Positions 43,250 to 52,559 of a stretch of 64,000 nucleotides of DNA are shown here, piece after piece. Position numbers and translations under genes: made by a program. Location of the stretch: positions 41,775 through 105,774 of the forward strand of contig NZ_RXOM01000011.1 in assembly GCF_008692195.1 (NCBI RefSeq). Direction: 5' to 3'. Numbering within the stretch: the stretch's first letter is position 1; the number at the start of each line of letters is the position of its first letter. Source of the DNA: Salegentibacter sp. R32 (GTDB taxonomy: Bacteria > Bacteroidota > Bacteroidia > Flavobacteriales > Flavobacteriaceae). The notes under the pieces were generated by a model. That model worked only from the letters and a program-made list of their open reading frames with translations, was not told the DNA's origin and searched no databases.

Positions 43250-43443
43250 TTTACTTTCTTTTTTGCATCGCCCAAAAAAGAAACAAAAAAGTCTAGGCTG
43301 ACGAGAAAAACATAAGAAAATACTACGGAACTATCCGCCACTGGATAAAAAGAACTCGCCTCCTTTGTCGGCTTCAAACAGCTTTTTATCCTCAAGCCAA
43401 CGCTGCTTCCTTGATTTTCAATATTTTTCCCGATAGGCCGTTT
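43250..43443. repeat. long AT-rich intergenic repeat-like block between nadE and dnaG
   Basis: The 255-base gap contains a block with a CAAAAAAGAAACAAAAAAGTC start, a GTCTAGGCTGACGAG core, TACTACGGAACTATCC and CGCCTCCTTTGTCGGC. From memory, similar blocks recur in intergenic DNA of many flavobacteria and follow gene ends. No ORF and no known RNA is seen. It may be a remnant of a mobile repeat. Confidence 0.4.
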
Positions 43444-43478
43444 TTTAAAAATCTCAACATTTTATTTTAAAAAAATTT

Positions 43479-45455
43479 CTAGCGAATCGTAAGTACTGAT
43501 CTAATTTTATCGCCAATACTTCTGTAGAGGTCTTTGTATTGCATGATTTCTTCAATCACTTCGCGATGGTGTTCTGCTACATTTTCTTTGGTTACTCCCA
43601 GCAATTCTTCAATTTTTTCATAAATCAACAAATGTCGCAAGCGTAAAATAGCGTCGTCAACTTGTTCCGGTTTTAGTTCATCTAGGTTAGCAACAAAAAT
43701 ATCTTGCGAAGACCAACGGGAAAGCGAATATTTTTCAAATTCAATTAAAATATCCACAAACTTTGGAACGATATCTTTTTCTAAATTATTCATGAATTTC
43801 TCGACTTCTAATTTGTCTTTATTAAGAAGTTCATTAATTAATTCATGATAAAGGTATTTAAACTCTGCATCGGTAAAAGAAATTTCATCTTCCTGAAGGT
43901 CTAGATAAATCTTTTCATAGACTTTTCGTTCTTTGGTTTCCGATTTTAAAACCAGTTCTGCTTCTTCATTTTCCTCTAAATAAAATTCTTCAAATCCTGC
44001 CGATTCGTTTCCGAAGTGAATTAGTAAACTAATGATATAACGTTCAATCTCATATTTTTGATTGACTTTTTGTACCGGTTTTTGTTCATTTTTCACCGCT
44101 TGCATTGGCTGGTTTTGCGGAGCCGAACTTTTACTTCTAGAATTTTCCCGGTCTTTTTTCGACATTAATTGCGCCAAGGAACTATAAAGCACTTCTTCTG
44201 AAACATCCATAATTCGGGTACATTCTTTCAGGTAAATTTCCTGCTGAATGCGGTCGGGTATTTTAGAAATACTATTAACCATATCCCGAATGACTTCTGC
44301 TTTTTTAATAGGGTCGCCTTGCGCTTGATTCACCAAAAGTGACGCCTTAAAACTGATAAAGTCTTTTGAATTTTGCTGAAGGTAGCTTTCTATATCTTCT
44401 TTGGTATTGGCTTTGGCAAAACTATCGGGATCTTCTCCTTCTGGAAAGGCACAAACTTTTACGTTCATTCCCTGTTCCAAAATTAAATCTACTCCGCGTA
44501 AGGAAGCTCGAAGTCCGGCGGCATCTCCATCAAAAAGAACCGTTATATTTTTGGTAAGTCGGTTAATGAGTCTGATTTGTTCCGGAGTTAATGCCGTACC
44601 TGAAGAAGCAACCACATTCTCAATTCCGGCTTGATGCATTTGGATTACATCGGTATAGCCTTCTACTAAATAACAATTGTCTTCTTTCGCGATGCTTTGC
44701 TTGGCGTAATAAATACCGTAAAGTACCTTGCTTTTGTGATAAATATCACTTTCCGGAGAGTTTAAATACTTAGCTGCTTTTTTGTCTTTATTTAAAATTC
44801 GACCTCCAAAACCCAACGTTCTTCCCGACATAGAATGAATAGGAAACATTACTCTTCCTTTGAATCGGTCAAACTTCTTTTCTTCTTTTACAATCGTAAG
44901 TCCAGTTTTCTCCAAAAACTCCAATTGGTAACCTTTTTTTAAGGCTTCTTCTGTAAAAGCATCCCAAACATCGGGAGAATATCCTAAATCGAACTTTTCA
45001 ATGGTTTCCATGGTAAAACCGCGCTCTTTAAAGTAACTTAAACCAATGGCTTTTCCTTGTTCGGTTTTTAAAAGTTTTTTCTGAAAAAATTCATTGGCGA
45101 ATTCTGAAACCAAAAACATGCTTTCACGTTCATCGGCTTGTTTTTTTTGCTCATCGGTTTGCTCGGTTTCTTCAATTTCAATTCCGTACTTTTTTGCGAG
45201 GTATTTGATGGCTTCGGGATAATTGAAGTGTTCGTGCTCCATTAAAAAAGCAACCACATTTCCGCCTTTACCACTACTAAAATCTTTCCAGATTTGTTTT
45301 ACGGGAGACACCATAAAGCTTGGCGTACGCTCATCTGTAAACGGACTTAAACCCTTATAGTTGGTCCCCGATTTTTTTAACTGCACAAAATCACCAATTA
45401 CTTCTTCTACACGAGCGGCATCGAATACTTGATCTATGGTCGATTTTTTTATCAT
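43479..45455 (-). CDS. dnaG: DNA primase DnaG (zinc ligands replaced)
   Basis: 658 residues. The TOPRIM catalytic core is clear: EGYTDVIQMHQAG (about 262-274) and LFDGDAAGLRASLRG (about 308-322). The N-terminal domain has the CHC2 fold outline, but the four zinc ligands are gone: CPF-H becomes S37-P-F-T40, and the CxxC pair becomes D58 and S61. The C-terminal helicase-binding part is helical and variable. It makes RNA primers at the fork. It is monocistronic in this window, with 485 empty bases upstream. Confidence 0.95.
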   Translation of the reverse strand: MIKKSTIDQVFDAARVEEVIGDFVQLKKSGTNYKGLSPFTDERTPSFMVSPVKQIWKDFSSGKGGNVVAFLMEHEHFNYPEAIKYLAKKYGIEIEETEQTDEQKKQADERESMFLVSEFANEFFQKKLLKTEQGKAIGLSYFKERGFTMETIEKFDLGYSPDVWDAFTEEALKKGYQLEFLEKTGLTIVKEEKKFDRFKGRVMFPIHSMSGRTLGFGGRILNKDKKAAKYLNSPESDIYHKSKVLYGIYYAKQSIAKEDNCYLVEGYTDVIQMHQAGIENVVASSGTALTPEQIRLINRLTKNITVLFDGDAAGLRASLRGVDLILEQGMNVKVCAFPEGEDPDSFAKANTKEDIESYLQQNSKDFISFKASLLVNQAQGDPIKKAEVIRDMVNSISKIPDRIQQEIYLKECTRIMDVSEEVLYSSLAQLMSKKDRENSRSKSSAPQNQPMQAVKNEQKPVQKVNQKYEIERYIISLLIHFGNESAGFEEFYLEENEEAELVLKSETKERKVYEKIYLDLQEDEISFTDAEFKYLYHELINELLNKDKLEVEKFMNNLEKDIVPKFVDILIEFEKYSLSRWSSQDIFVANLDELKPEQVDDAILRLRHLLIYEKIEELLGVTKENVAEHHREVIEEIMQYKDLYRSIGDKIRSVLTIR

Positions 45456-45476
45456 TCAGCTTAAAATCTATACAGG

Positions 45477-45961
45477 TTTAAAACCTAATATTAAATAGTA
45501 AATATTATTAATTTTTTACAAATCTTAACATATTACGTATTGATAAGTGTATTCTTTTTTAAAAATTTGAAATAATTATACAAAAGCTCTCACAAAATCT
45601 GTAAGAGCTTATAAATAGATTTCCAGATCTTTAACGAGTTGTAAAGACTAGAGTAACAAATATACTAATATTCTAAATTTACTTCAAAGTTGAAATTGAT
45701 ACTTGATCAATTAATGCTATACGCCGAAAAGCTTTAAGAGTAGGTAATAACCTAAAATTTATTATTATTAAAAAAATAACAATTCAAAACGTTTGTGGAA
45801 GCTTTTTTGGTGATTTCTGATGTCACTTAGGAAACGCTTGGACTTGGATTAAAAATAATTATGAGGTCATCCTAGCTATAATATCAGCTTTAGATGCACT
45901 TTAAATATAATTTTCTAAAGACTTGCAGTTTCAAAAGCCGCAAGTCTATTTATAAACAAAA
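45477..45961. other. AT-rich intergenic region with hairpins
   Basis: A 485-base gap with no supported gene. It holds two inverted repeats: AAGCTCT/AGAGCTT (45584-45610) and AGACTTGC/GCAAGTCT (45919-45947). Neither is followed by a clear T-run. The second precedes the lipoprotein gene by 15 bases and may belong to its leader. The rest reads like decayed coding sequence, but no frame is convincing. Confidence 0.4.
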
Positions 45962-46696
45962 ATGGTGAAAATAAAAAAACTTGTTTTACTACTGATTATA
46001 ATATTAGGATTGTCCTCGTGTATGGAAATATTATATAAGACATTAACCCCTAATAAACCAAAACCAACAAAGTTTGAAAAATGTAAAAACTCTATTTGTA
46101 AGGAGGTTATTATTATACCTATGGTACATCTAGCTAAACCTAAGTATTATGAAGAATCAAAACGTATAATTACTAATTTAAGAAGAAAAAATTATTCTTT
46201 TTTTTATGAAAGAGTTGCATTCCCAAACAATGCTGATAGCTTGAAATTAGATACATTAAAAAGGAAAATGAGAAAGCTTGTTGGTCTTGCATTTGGTTTC
46301 AATTTAACCAATCCTAAATTTAGAGGTGCATATCCTAAATTTTTCAGTAGCGGTAAATACAAGATGCAAAACCCAGATGATTCTGGATATTCCTATCAAG
46401 TTGACAGACTTGTTGATTTAAGTGTTTTAGAAGTGTTGAATGCTTATGAACAAAAATTCGGAAAAATTAAGTTAACAGAATGTGACTTTAAAACTAAATT
46501 TGATGATAAATATTGGTGTGATAATTTAAAAAATAAAGATTACGTTATAAAAGATTTAAGGGAAAAATTTATAATTAAAGAAGTTGAAAAATCAAATGAA
46601 AAAAAAATAGGATTAATTTACGGTAAAATACATACTAAAGGTTTCGAAGATAGACTACTTGAACTAGGGTATAGTAAGGTTAAATATAATGACTGA
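45962..46696 (+). CDS. hypothetical lipoprotein, possibly TraB/TIKI-like
   Basis: 244 residues with a lipoprotein signal (KKLVLLLIIILGLSSC, lipobox LSSC, cysteine about 20). The mature part carries IIIPMVHLAKPKYYEE near residue 50, a FYERV glutamate about 30 residues later, and an IYGKIHTKGFEDRLLELGY block at the C-terminus. Two histidines in H-L-A-K-P and K-I-H-T, placed at the two ends of a parallel sheet, resemble TraB/TIKI-type metalloprotein folds, but the match is partial. The gene is AT-rich and stands alone, flanked by hairpins. It could also be an unrelated, lineage-specific surface lipoprotein. Confidence 0.55.
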   Translation: MVKIKKLVLLLIIILGLSSCMEILYKTLTPNKPKPTKFEKCKNSICKEVIIIPMVHLAKPKYYEESKRIITNLRRKNYSFFYERVAFPNNADSLKLDTLKRKMRKLVGLAFGFNLTNPKFRGAYPKFFSSGKYKMQNPDDSGYSYQVDRLVDLSVLEVLNAYEQKFGKIKLTECDFKTKFDDKYWCDNLKNKDYVIKDLREKFIIKEVEKSNEKKIGLIYGKIHTKGFEDRLLELGYSKVKYND

Positions 46697-46700
46697 ATAA

Positions 46701-46730
46701 AAAAGGATATGAATTGGATCATATCCTTTT
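46701..46730. terminator. bidirectional terminator between the lipoprotein and outer-membrane genes
   Basis: A perfect 12-bp stem (AAAAGGATATGA/TCATATCCTTTT) with a six-base loop, A-run left and T-run right. The two flanking genes converge on it. Confidence 0.85.
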
Positions 46731-46768
46731 CAGCAATAAATAAATCTAATGTTAGAGAAACAAAACTT

Positions 46769-47842
46769 TTACAGGGTTAAACGTACTCCTAATGAAACAT
46801 TATGCTGTTCTACCGGATTATCTTTAAACAAAGTGTTTAAATCATATTTTGCATAAAGGGTCCAATCTCCATAACCAATATATCCGCTAAGACCGTAGAT
46901 AAATTTTTCTATATTATAGTCCTCTTTGATTTTGCCTTTTGTGTTTTCCCCGTTTTTTTCATATTTCAGTTTTTGCATCACCCCAAGGTTTACACCGGCA
47001 TAACCTCCCAATCCTACTTTAAAATGATCTACGTCATAATACGCACAATCAGAACCATAATTTATGGAAGATTTACCAAATTCAAAATGTAGGGGAATCA
47101 CAAGATTATATACATTTAATTTTGCTTTATCTAACTTGTATTGATATTCTTCTAGCACGGTTTGGTCTTCATCTTCTACAAAATACATATTATCCTTAGC
47201 TTTCAAACCGTTCATTTGTACACTAAAAGCGTAATTTAACCTCACAGATCCACCTTTATTTAACATAGTTTGCCAGCCAAACCCTATTTCAAAAAACCTA
47301 CTTCCCCCTAATTGATATGGCGAATCACTTAAGGATACATTATCGATTAGGGAATGGTTAAACCCAAAGGCTACAAAAGCGTCACTATAAGTTTTTTTAG
47401 GTATAGAATCGTAATTTTCGTTAATTTCATCACCCTCATCATACTTTAAAAACTCTAAAGAAGTGTAATAACTATCTATTTCCTGTTTTTCTTCACCGTC
47501 TTTAACTTCTACATCTTTTGCATTTCGCTTTAAGAGGGCTATATTCTCATCAATAATATTCATTTGATTTTGAATATTGAGTGCTCGCTTTTCTGCAGCT
47601 TTCTTTTTTAAGTTATCTGCTTCGGTTGCGGTAATTTCATTACTTTCTAAACGTTCGTTAATTTCTTCTACTTCTTCACGAAGTTTGTCTTTCTCTAGTT
47701 TTTCAACTTTAGATTTTTGTTTTTGGAGTTCTTCGATTTTTAATTCGATATCATTTCTAATTTCAATATTAATTTGGGCTTGAAGATTGTAACCGATTAC
47801 TGATGCTAAAAATAAGCTTAGCGTAATAATAATTGTTTTCAT
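46769..47842 (-). CDS. outer-membrane protein with coiled-coil N-terminus
   Basis: 357 residues with a signal peptide (MKTIIITLSLFLASVIGYNLQAQ). A charged coiled-coil follows (residues 28-110, repeating E, K, L). After it come about 240 residues with alternating hydrophobic strands typical of an eight-stranded porin-like barrel: FFEIGFGWQTML, VRLNYAFSVQM, VYNLVIPLHFEFG, FKVGLGGYAGVNLG, YGLSGYIGYGDWTLYAKYDL and a terminal VSLGVRLTL strand. The C-terminal aromatic/leucine end fits outer-membrane barrel insertion. It is the last gene of an operon with an anti-sigma-like protein and an ECF sigma factor, so its expression is likely under that sigma factor. The ligand is unknown. Confidence 0.75.
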   Translation of the reverse strand: MKTIIITLSLFLASVIGYNLQAQINIEIRNDIELKIEELQKQKSKVEKLEKDKLREEVEEINERLESNEITATEADNLKKKAAEKRALNIQNQMNIIDENIALLKRNAKDVEVKDGEEKQEIDSYYTSLEFLKYDEGDEINENYDSIPKKTYSDAFVAFGFNHSLIDNVSLSDSPYQLGGSRFFEIGFGWQTMLNKGGSVRLNYAFSVQMNGLKAKDNMYFVEDEDQTVLEEYQYKLDKAKLNVYNLVIPLHFEFGKSSINYGSDCAYYDVDHFKVGLGGYAGVNLGVMQKLKYEKNGENTKGKIKEDYNIEKFIYGLSGYIGYGDWTLYAKYDLNTLFKDNPVEQHNVSLGVRLTL

Positions 47843-47937
47843 GATTTTTGTTGATTTTAAGCACTTTGCTCCTACCCTTCCCTGTTGGAAGGGAAGAAAC
47901 GCTGTGGATTGATGAATGATTATTTGATTTGATTAAT

Positions 47938-48711
47938 TTATTCGATAACGGTAGATTTTACCCGATGGAAGCCATTTTCAAGTGCTATCCAAACCTTGTC
48001 TTTAAAGTTTTGTTTATCTTCTACCTCTATATTCTCCAATAAATCTTCGGCATTGACGAGATTATATGGATTTTCAAAATTCCGGAGTTTTGCTTTTTCT
48101 TGTGCCTGTTGAAGTAATTGCTCTACTTCTTCGTCAAGCAATTGAGTTTCCTCGGTTGCTAATTCTTTTTGTTCTACTTCCAACGGAACTGTTTTCTCTA
48201 TATCTTCTGCCAATTGAAGTTCTTCAGCAAAAAATATTTCTTTTTTAGGTTGAATTGGTTGTTTGTCCTTTTTTGAAGCTCTTTCCTGAGAAGTTTCTGC
48301 ATTTTCAGCAATAAAGTTTTTTTGTTCTTTTTTCTGCGGCTGACCAATCGACTTATCTTCAGGCTGAACTTTAGTTGCTGTTAGTTGAATTGATTCAATC
48401 TCTTTAGTACCTTCAACGATGATATTTGATTTTTCTGAAGCATTCTGTTCTACATCATTTATTTCTTCAGAAGAATTATCGTTGGCCACTTGTGGTGTTA
48501 CTTCAATTTTTGAATCATTAAATACCAATGAGGTCACTAAAATCCCGGCCAAGAAACTAGCGGCAATCCCAAGCCACCAATATTTTTTGGTAGTTTTTGT
48601 CTCACGAGCATCTAATTGAGCATCTAATTTATCCCAAGCATTTGCAGACGGATTGATTGTTCTTCGCTCTAATTGCCCTTTTATCTTTTTATCAAAATTA
48701 TTCTCCTGCAT
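47938..48711 (-). CDS. single-pass membrane protein, anti-sigma-like
   Basis: 257 residues from ATG 48711, which overlaps the last codons of the sigma factor gene by 14 bases; two further codons upstream are possible. The cytoplasmic N-terminus (residues 1-50, with NPSANAWDKLDAQLDARE) is followed by one transmembrane helix (about 46-66, YWWLGIAASFLAGILVTSLVF). A long, glutamine/glutamate-rich periplasmic part comes next, low in complexity. The start of such proteins (WDKL-x-x-L) is typical of membrane partners of Bacteroidota ECF sigma factors. Anti-sigma function is inferred from operon place and topology; no zinc motif is seen. Confidence 0.7.
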   Translation of the reverse strand: MQENNFDKKIKGQLERRTINPSANAWDKLDAQLDARETKTTKKYWWLGIAASFLAGILVTSLVFNDSKIEVTPQVANDNSSEEINDVEQNASEKSNIIVEGTKEIESIQLTATKVQPEDKSIGQPQKKEQKNFIAENAETSQERASKKDKQPIQPKKEIFFAEELQLAEDIEKTVPLEVEQKELATEETQLLDEEVEQLLQQAQEKAKLRNFENPYNLVNAEDLLENIEVEDKQNFKDKVWIALENGFHRVKSTVIE

Positions 48712-49264
48712 AACCATTTTTTAAGCTAGGTTTCACTTTTTCCTGTAACAACTTTCTAGCTTTAGAGAGTTGTGATTTAGAGGTCCCTTCAGAAATATCC
48801 AGCATTTTTGCAATTTCCTGATGTTTATAACCTTCTACTGCGTAAAGCATAAAAACTGCTTTATAACCTTCGGGTAATTCATCTATTTTTTGCTGAAGAA
48901 AATCTATTTCTTCGTTAGACTGAAAGGTATTGGAACTAGAAGTATTCATTTCATTTTCTATTTCTTCAGAAAAATCCATTTGTTTCTGAGCCCTTAAAAA
49001 GTCAATTGCTTCTCTCACCATAATTTTTCTTATCCAACCTTCAAAACTTCCTTCACTTCTAAAGTTGGATAGGTTATTAAAAACTTTAAAAAAACCTTTC
49101 AGCATCACATCTTCAGCAAAATGAAGATCTTTTACGTACATCCTACAAACACTCAACATTTTAGGTGAATAGGTTTCGTACAGACTTTGCTGCGCTTTTC
49201 TATCTTTTTTAAGCGCTTTCTTAATAAGTCTTTTTTCGTTATTATGTAATTGAATTACTTTCAC
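48698..49264 (-). CDS. ECF RNA polymerase sigma factor (sigma-70 family)
   Basis: 188 residues from GTG 49264. Region 2: LIKKALKKDRKAQQSLYETYSPKMLSVCRMYVKDLHFAEDVMLKGFFKVFNNL, followed by FEGWIRKIMVREAIDFLR (promoter melting/-10 region). Region 4: LPEGYKAVFMLYAVEGYKHQEIAKMLDISEGTSKSQLSKARKLLQ, a helix-turn-helix contacting the -33 element. The two regions are complete. It is co-transcribed with a membrane anti-sigma-like protein and an outer-membrane protein, so it probably serves an envelope signal. Confidence 0.93.
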   Translation of the reverse strand: MKVIQLHNNEKRLIKKALKKDRKAQQSLYETYSPKMLSVCRMYVKDLHFAEDVMLKGFFKVFNNLSNFRSEGSFEGWIRKIMVREAIDFLRAQKQMDFSEEIENEMNTSSSNTFQSNEEIDFLQQKIDELPEGYKAVFMLYAVEGYKHQEIAKMLDISEGTSKSQLSKARKLLQEKVKPSLKNGYAGE

Positions 49265-49306
49265 CCGTTTTGTTTTGAGCTTCTATTTACATAGACGAAG
49301 GTAAAC

Positions 49307-49314
49307 CAAAAATA
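49307..49314 (-). promoter_or_regulatory. -7 promoter element for the ECF sigma operon
   Basis: TATTTTTG on the minus strand fits TAnnTTTG and lies 42 bases before the GTG start. No -33 TTG is seen at the expected distance. Confidence 0.4.
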
Positions 49315-49502
49315 GTTGCCTGAGGGAAATATTTTTTTGAAATAACTTCATTAATTATTGATTTACAGCTGTTTGAAAATTAAAAAATTTTCAGCTTCGG
49401 AATATTTCAAATGAAATATGTGATTGAAATAACAATGAATGATATTGTTTTGATGGAAAGAATTTTGGTTTTGAAAAAATTCTCTATTGATATTCAAAAT
49501 AT

Positions 49503-49532
49503 GATGCGATTCTGAGTCAAGCGCAGAATGAC
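49503..49532. repeat. dispersed hairpin repeat, copy A
   Basis: GATGCGATTCTGAGTCAAGC followed by GCAGAATGAC. ATTCTG (49509-49514) pairs with CAGAAT (49524-49529). It lies between the polyprenyl synthase gene and the sigma operon. It shares its consensus with the copies at 40943, 50734 and 63859. Confidence 0.65.
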
Positions 49533-49561
49533 GCAGGCTAAAATTCTTGAAAAAATTAAAC

Positions 49562-50539
49562 TTATTTCTTACGGTCGATGACGTAATTCATCATTATTTC
49601 TAAAGACTGTTTATAGGGAGAATTGGGGTAAGATTTTAATTTATGAAAAGCTTCTTGTTGAAATTCTTTCATTTTTGTAATCGCATACTCTAAACCACCG
49701 CTGTCTTTTACAAATTGAATGACTTCTTTTACCCGCTTACTATCTTTATTATGATTTTTCACAGAATTGATTAACCATCTTCGGTCTTTTTCTGAAGCGT
49801 TATTTAAGGTATAAATTAAAGGAAGGGTCATTTTCTGTTCCTTGATGTCAATTCCCGTAGGCTTTCCTATTTTTTCTTCGCCATAATCAAATAAATCATC
49901 TTTAATCTGAAAGGCCATTCCTATCAATTCTCCGAACTTTCGCATACGTTCTACATGTTTAGAGTCCGGTTTTACGGAAGCCGCTCCTAAACTACAGCAA
50001 GCCGCAATTAAGGTAGCGGTTTTTTGACGAATGATATCGTAATATACTTCTTCGGTAATATCGAGCTTCCGGGCTTTTTCAATTTGAAGTAATTCGCCTT
50101 CACTCATTTCACGTACGGCTACCGAAATGATTTTCAGTAAATCAAAATCGTTATTATCTATGGAAAGTAAAAGTCCTTTCGATAACAAATAATCCCCTAC
50201 GAGCACAGCAATTTTATTTTTCCAAAGCGCATTAATCGAGAAAAAACCACGCCGACGGTTAGAATCATCTACCACATCGTCATGCACCAACGTGGCGGTA
50301 TGGATGAGCTCGATCACCGAAGCGCCACGATAAGTTCTGTCGTTCACCTCGCCACCGGAAACCATTTTGGAAACCAAAAAAACAAACATTGGTCGCATTT
50401 GCTTTCCTTTTCGGTTCACCACATAGTGAGTAATCCTATTGAGCAAAGCTACTTTGGAAGACATCGAAAGCCGGAACTTCTTTTCAAAAAGTTCCATTTC
50501 GAAATTAATGGGGTCTTTTATTTGTGCTATCGGTTTCAC
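49562..50539 (-). CDS. polyprenyl diphosphate synthase
   Basis: 325 residues, all helical, with the two aspartate-rich motifs of the prenyltransferase family: DDVVDDSNRRRG (first, about 91-102) and DDLFD (second, about 217-221). In between are GKQMRPMFVFLVSK near the start and LVGDYLLSKGL. It extends farnesyl or geranylgeranyl diphosphate, probably to the side chain of menaquinone. A gene of this size fits a medium-to-long-chain synthase; the chain length cannot be read from the sequence. It is monocistronic, with its promoter beyond 50540. Confidence 0.9.
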   Translation of the reverse strand: MKPIAQIKDPINFEMELFEKKFRLSMSSKVALLNRITHYVVNRKGKQMRPMFVFLVSKMVSGGEVNDRTYRGASVIELIHTATLVHDDVVDDSNRRRGFFSINALWKNKIAVLVGDYLLSKGLLLSIDNNDFDLLKIISVAVREMSEGELLQIEKARKLDITEEVYYDIIRQKTATLIAACCSLGAASVKPDSKHVERMRKFGELIGMAFQIKDDLFDYGEEKIGKPTGIDIKEQKMTLPLIYTLNNASEKDRRWLINSVKNHNKDSKRVKEVIQFVKDSGGLEYAITKMKEFQQEAFHKLKSYPNSPYKQSLEIMMNYVIDRKK

Positions 50540-50733
50540 TCAGATTGCAAATATAGTATTTCGAGTGGTATATTATTAAAATTGAAAACTGAAATTAAAG
50601 TGAAGCTAGAAATTAATTTTAGATTTTGAATGAGTAATTTTGAACGAAAATCATCAGGTAAGTTGAAAGAAGATTATATTTTTTTATCCATTATTTGAAC
50701 AATTGGGATTTTCCTAATTTCACTTTTTCTCTT

Positions 50734-50763
50734 GATGAGATCCCGGCTCAGGTCCGGGATGAC
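50734..50763. repeat. dispersed hairpin repeat, copy B
   Basis: GATGAGATCCCGGCTCAGG followed by TCCGGGATGAC: a stem of ATCCCGG/CCGGGAT around a 7-base loop. It lies in the 315-base gap between the polyprenyl synthase and the broken T9SS gene. Consensus start GATGAGATTC with an AAG/AGG centre, as in copies A, C and D. Confidence 0.65.
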
Positions 50764-50796
50764 ACTTTTCATTTATACAATCCTTTAATATCACAT

Positions 50797-50828
50797 AAAA
50801 AACCTGTAGTCTCAAATGACACTACAGG
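50797..50828 (-). terminator. terminator for the broken T9SS gene
   Basis: CCTGTAGT pairs with ACTACAGG around a 10-base loop; on the minus strand the stem is followed by a T-run. It lies 27 bases past the end of the pseudogene. Confidence 0.8.
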
Positions 50829-50854
50829 CTTAATCAATTACTAAAAAAATTAAA

Positions 50855-52390
50855 TTATTTCACAATCATCTTTTTACTGATAATTTCCCGGTTACCGCTC
50901 ACTAAACTATATAGGTACATGCCTGCACCAAATTCATTGGCAGTAATTTCGATCTTAGCTTCACGTTCTCGCAATGGGTATTCTTTTAAGAAATTCCCGG
51001 TCATATCAAAAATCATAATGGCAGCTGATTTTGCGCCTTACGGTAAACGATATTCGATCACCGATCTTCCATCAAAAGGGTTAGGATAGTTTTGTGCTAA
51101 ATAGTACGATTCTTTTAGCAGTACTTGTTTTTCTTCAGTACTTAAACTGCTAGTTTCGTTAAACACCAAGGCTTGTTCTTTTTGTTGCAAGGCTTCTTTT
51201 AAAGTTTCCACTTCTGCAGAAAGTTCTTTTACTGATTGTACCAGTAGCGGAATCAAATCTTGGTAACGTACCGATTTAAATTCGAATTGGCCGGTAATGT
51301 TGCTCTTTTCATCCAAAACGGGCTTTTTAATGTTTTGTACCAACTCCGGAAAAACTTCTTCTAATTCTTGTGCCAGTAAACCATGCTGCAAACCTGAAGG
51401 CAAAGTAACGTTTTTATTTTCTTTAAAGGTATATCTTACCGGATTTAACTTCCTCATACTCGCCAAGACTTCATACTCCTCTTCTGATTCTATATTTTCT
51501 TTTAGTTTACGGTCAGAAGCGTAAAATAAATTTCCGGTAACTTCTACATCGCCATCAAAAAAAACTGCAAATTCATTGGAGGCACTCGTACCTGAAGACT
51601 GTCAGATAGAATAACTAGTAACCGCATTATCACCAACAATTCCAGAAACACCTATGCTAACATTTGTCATATTGCCTCCACCAGTTCTCCCTAATAGCCC
51701 TGTTAAATTTATACCAGGATTAATACTACCAGCACCTCCTGCTCCAGCATAAAAGCTTCCTCCATAATAATTTGGGAATGGTGAATTCACATTAATATTA
51801 CCATAGGTATTAACTTCCAAGACATAAAACTCTCCCCCTCCGTTACCAAAACTTCCATTCCCAACCCCCACTTTAGTATCTTGAAAATTTGGAAAAATAC
51901 CAGTATTAGAATTTCCAAAAACTGTCGTTCCATCACTTCGCATGGTAGTTACTAATGTAGAATTCGTGGATGTAAAGCTAGTAGCCGTACGAAACTCTAG
52001 ATTACCTAGATTACCGTTAGCACCTATCCACTGAATCCGGGGATTGTTATTACTTATATCGTTATAGCCCAAGGTCAAGGCTTTCTCCCCATTTTGCAAA
52101 CGTAAACCAAAAACGGTTTGAGAACCGGTATTTAATCTTCCTAAAGACCACCAACGATCATTAGCGGTAAAACCAAAGCTTCCTTGATCTAATTGCGTAA
52201 CAATACCAGGACGAAAGCGAAAAGCTTCTCCAGTAGTAGAAGGCGGACTAAAAATAGAGGTTGAAATAAATCCGTTAGATTGATTGTTTTGAGATATACC
52301 GGAAAGCCCCATTAACAACATACCAAAAAAGAATAGTATTTTTTTATAATTATAGATTTTAATTAAAATTATACACTTAATATAAAACAA
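50855..52390 (-). pseudogene. tail-fibre/T9SS-sorted protein gene with two in-frame stops
   Basis: One continuous frame of 512 codons interrupted by TGA at 51602-51604 and TAA at 51038-51040. Part 1 (52390-51602) has a signal-like N-terminus (IISQN) and an asparagine-, serine- and glycine-rich beta region. Part 2 (51601-51041) holds a peptidase S74/tail-fibre chaperone domain: SDRKLKENIE...MRKLNPVRYTFKE...HGLLAQELEEVFPELV, then a coiled-coil. Part 3 begins YPNPFDGRSVIEYRLP and ends in a type IX secretion sorting domain (MYLYSLVSGNREIISKKM). All three stay in register, so only nonsense changes broke it. It would have been a self-cleaving surface fibre. Read-through or base errors cannot be excluded. 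Confidence 0.8.
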
Positions 52391-52559
52391 AAAGCATATT
52401 AGATTTATTAATCTATAATAATTTAACTTAATCTTAATTAAAATCTAAAAAATAATGAAATATCATTAACATAAAAAAATTGTTAAATATCTTGAACATA
52501 TAGGTTTTATTATTAAATTTACGTCAACAAAAATGAAAATTATATTAAAACCCTTTTTT

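Noticed and set aside
45584..45610. Hairpin as dnaG terminator
   Set aside because: It is upstream of dnaG, not downstream, and has no T-run on either side.
47875..47893. CCCTTCC/GGAAGGG hairpin between the anti-sigma-like gene and the outer-membrane gene as a terminator
   Set aside because: There is no T-run and the genes look co-transcribed; it may only be a minor processing hairpin.
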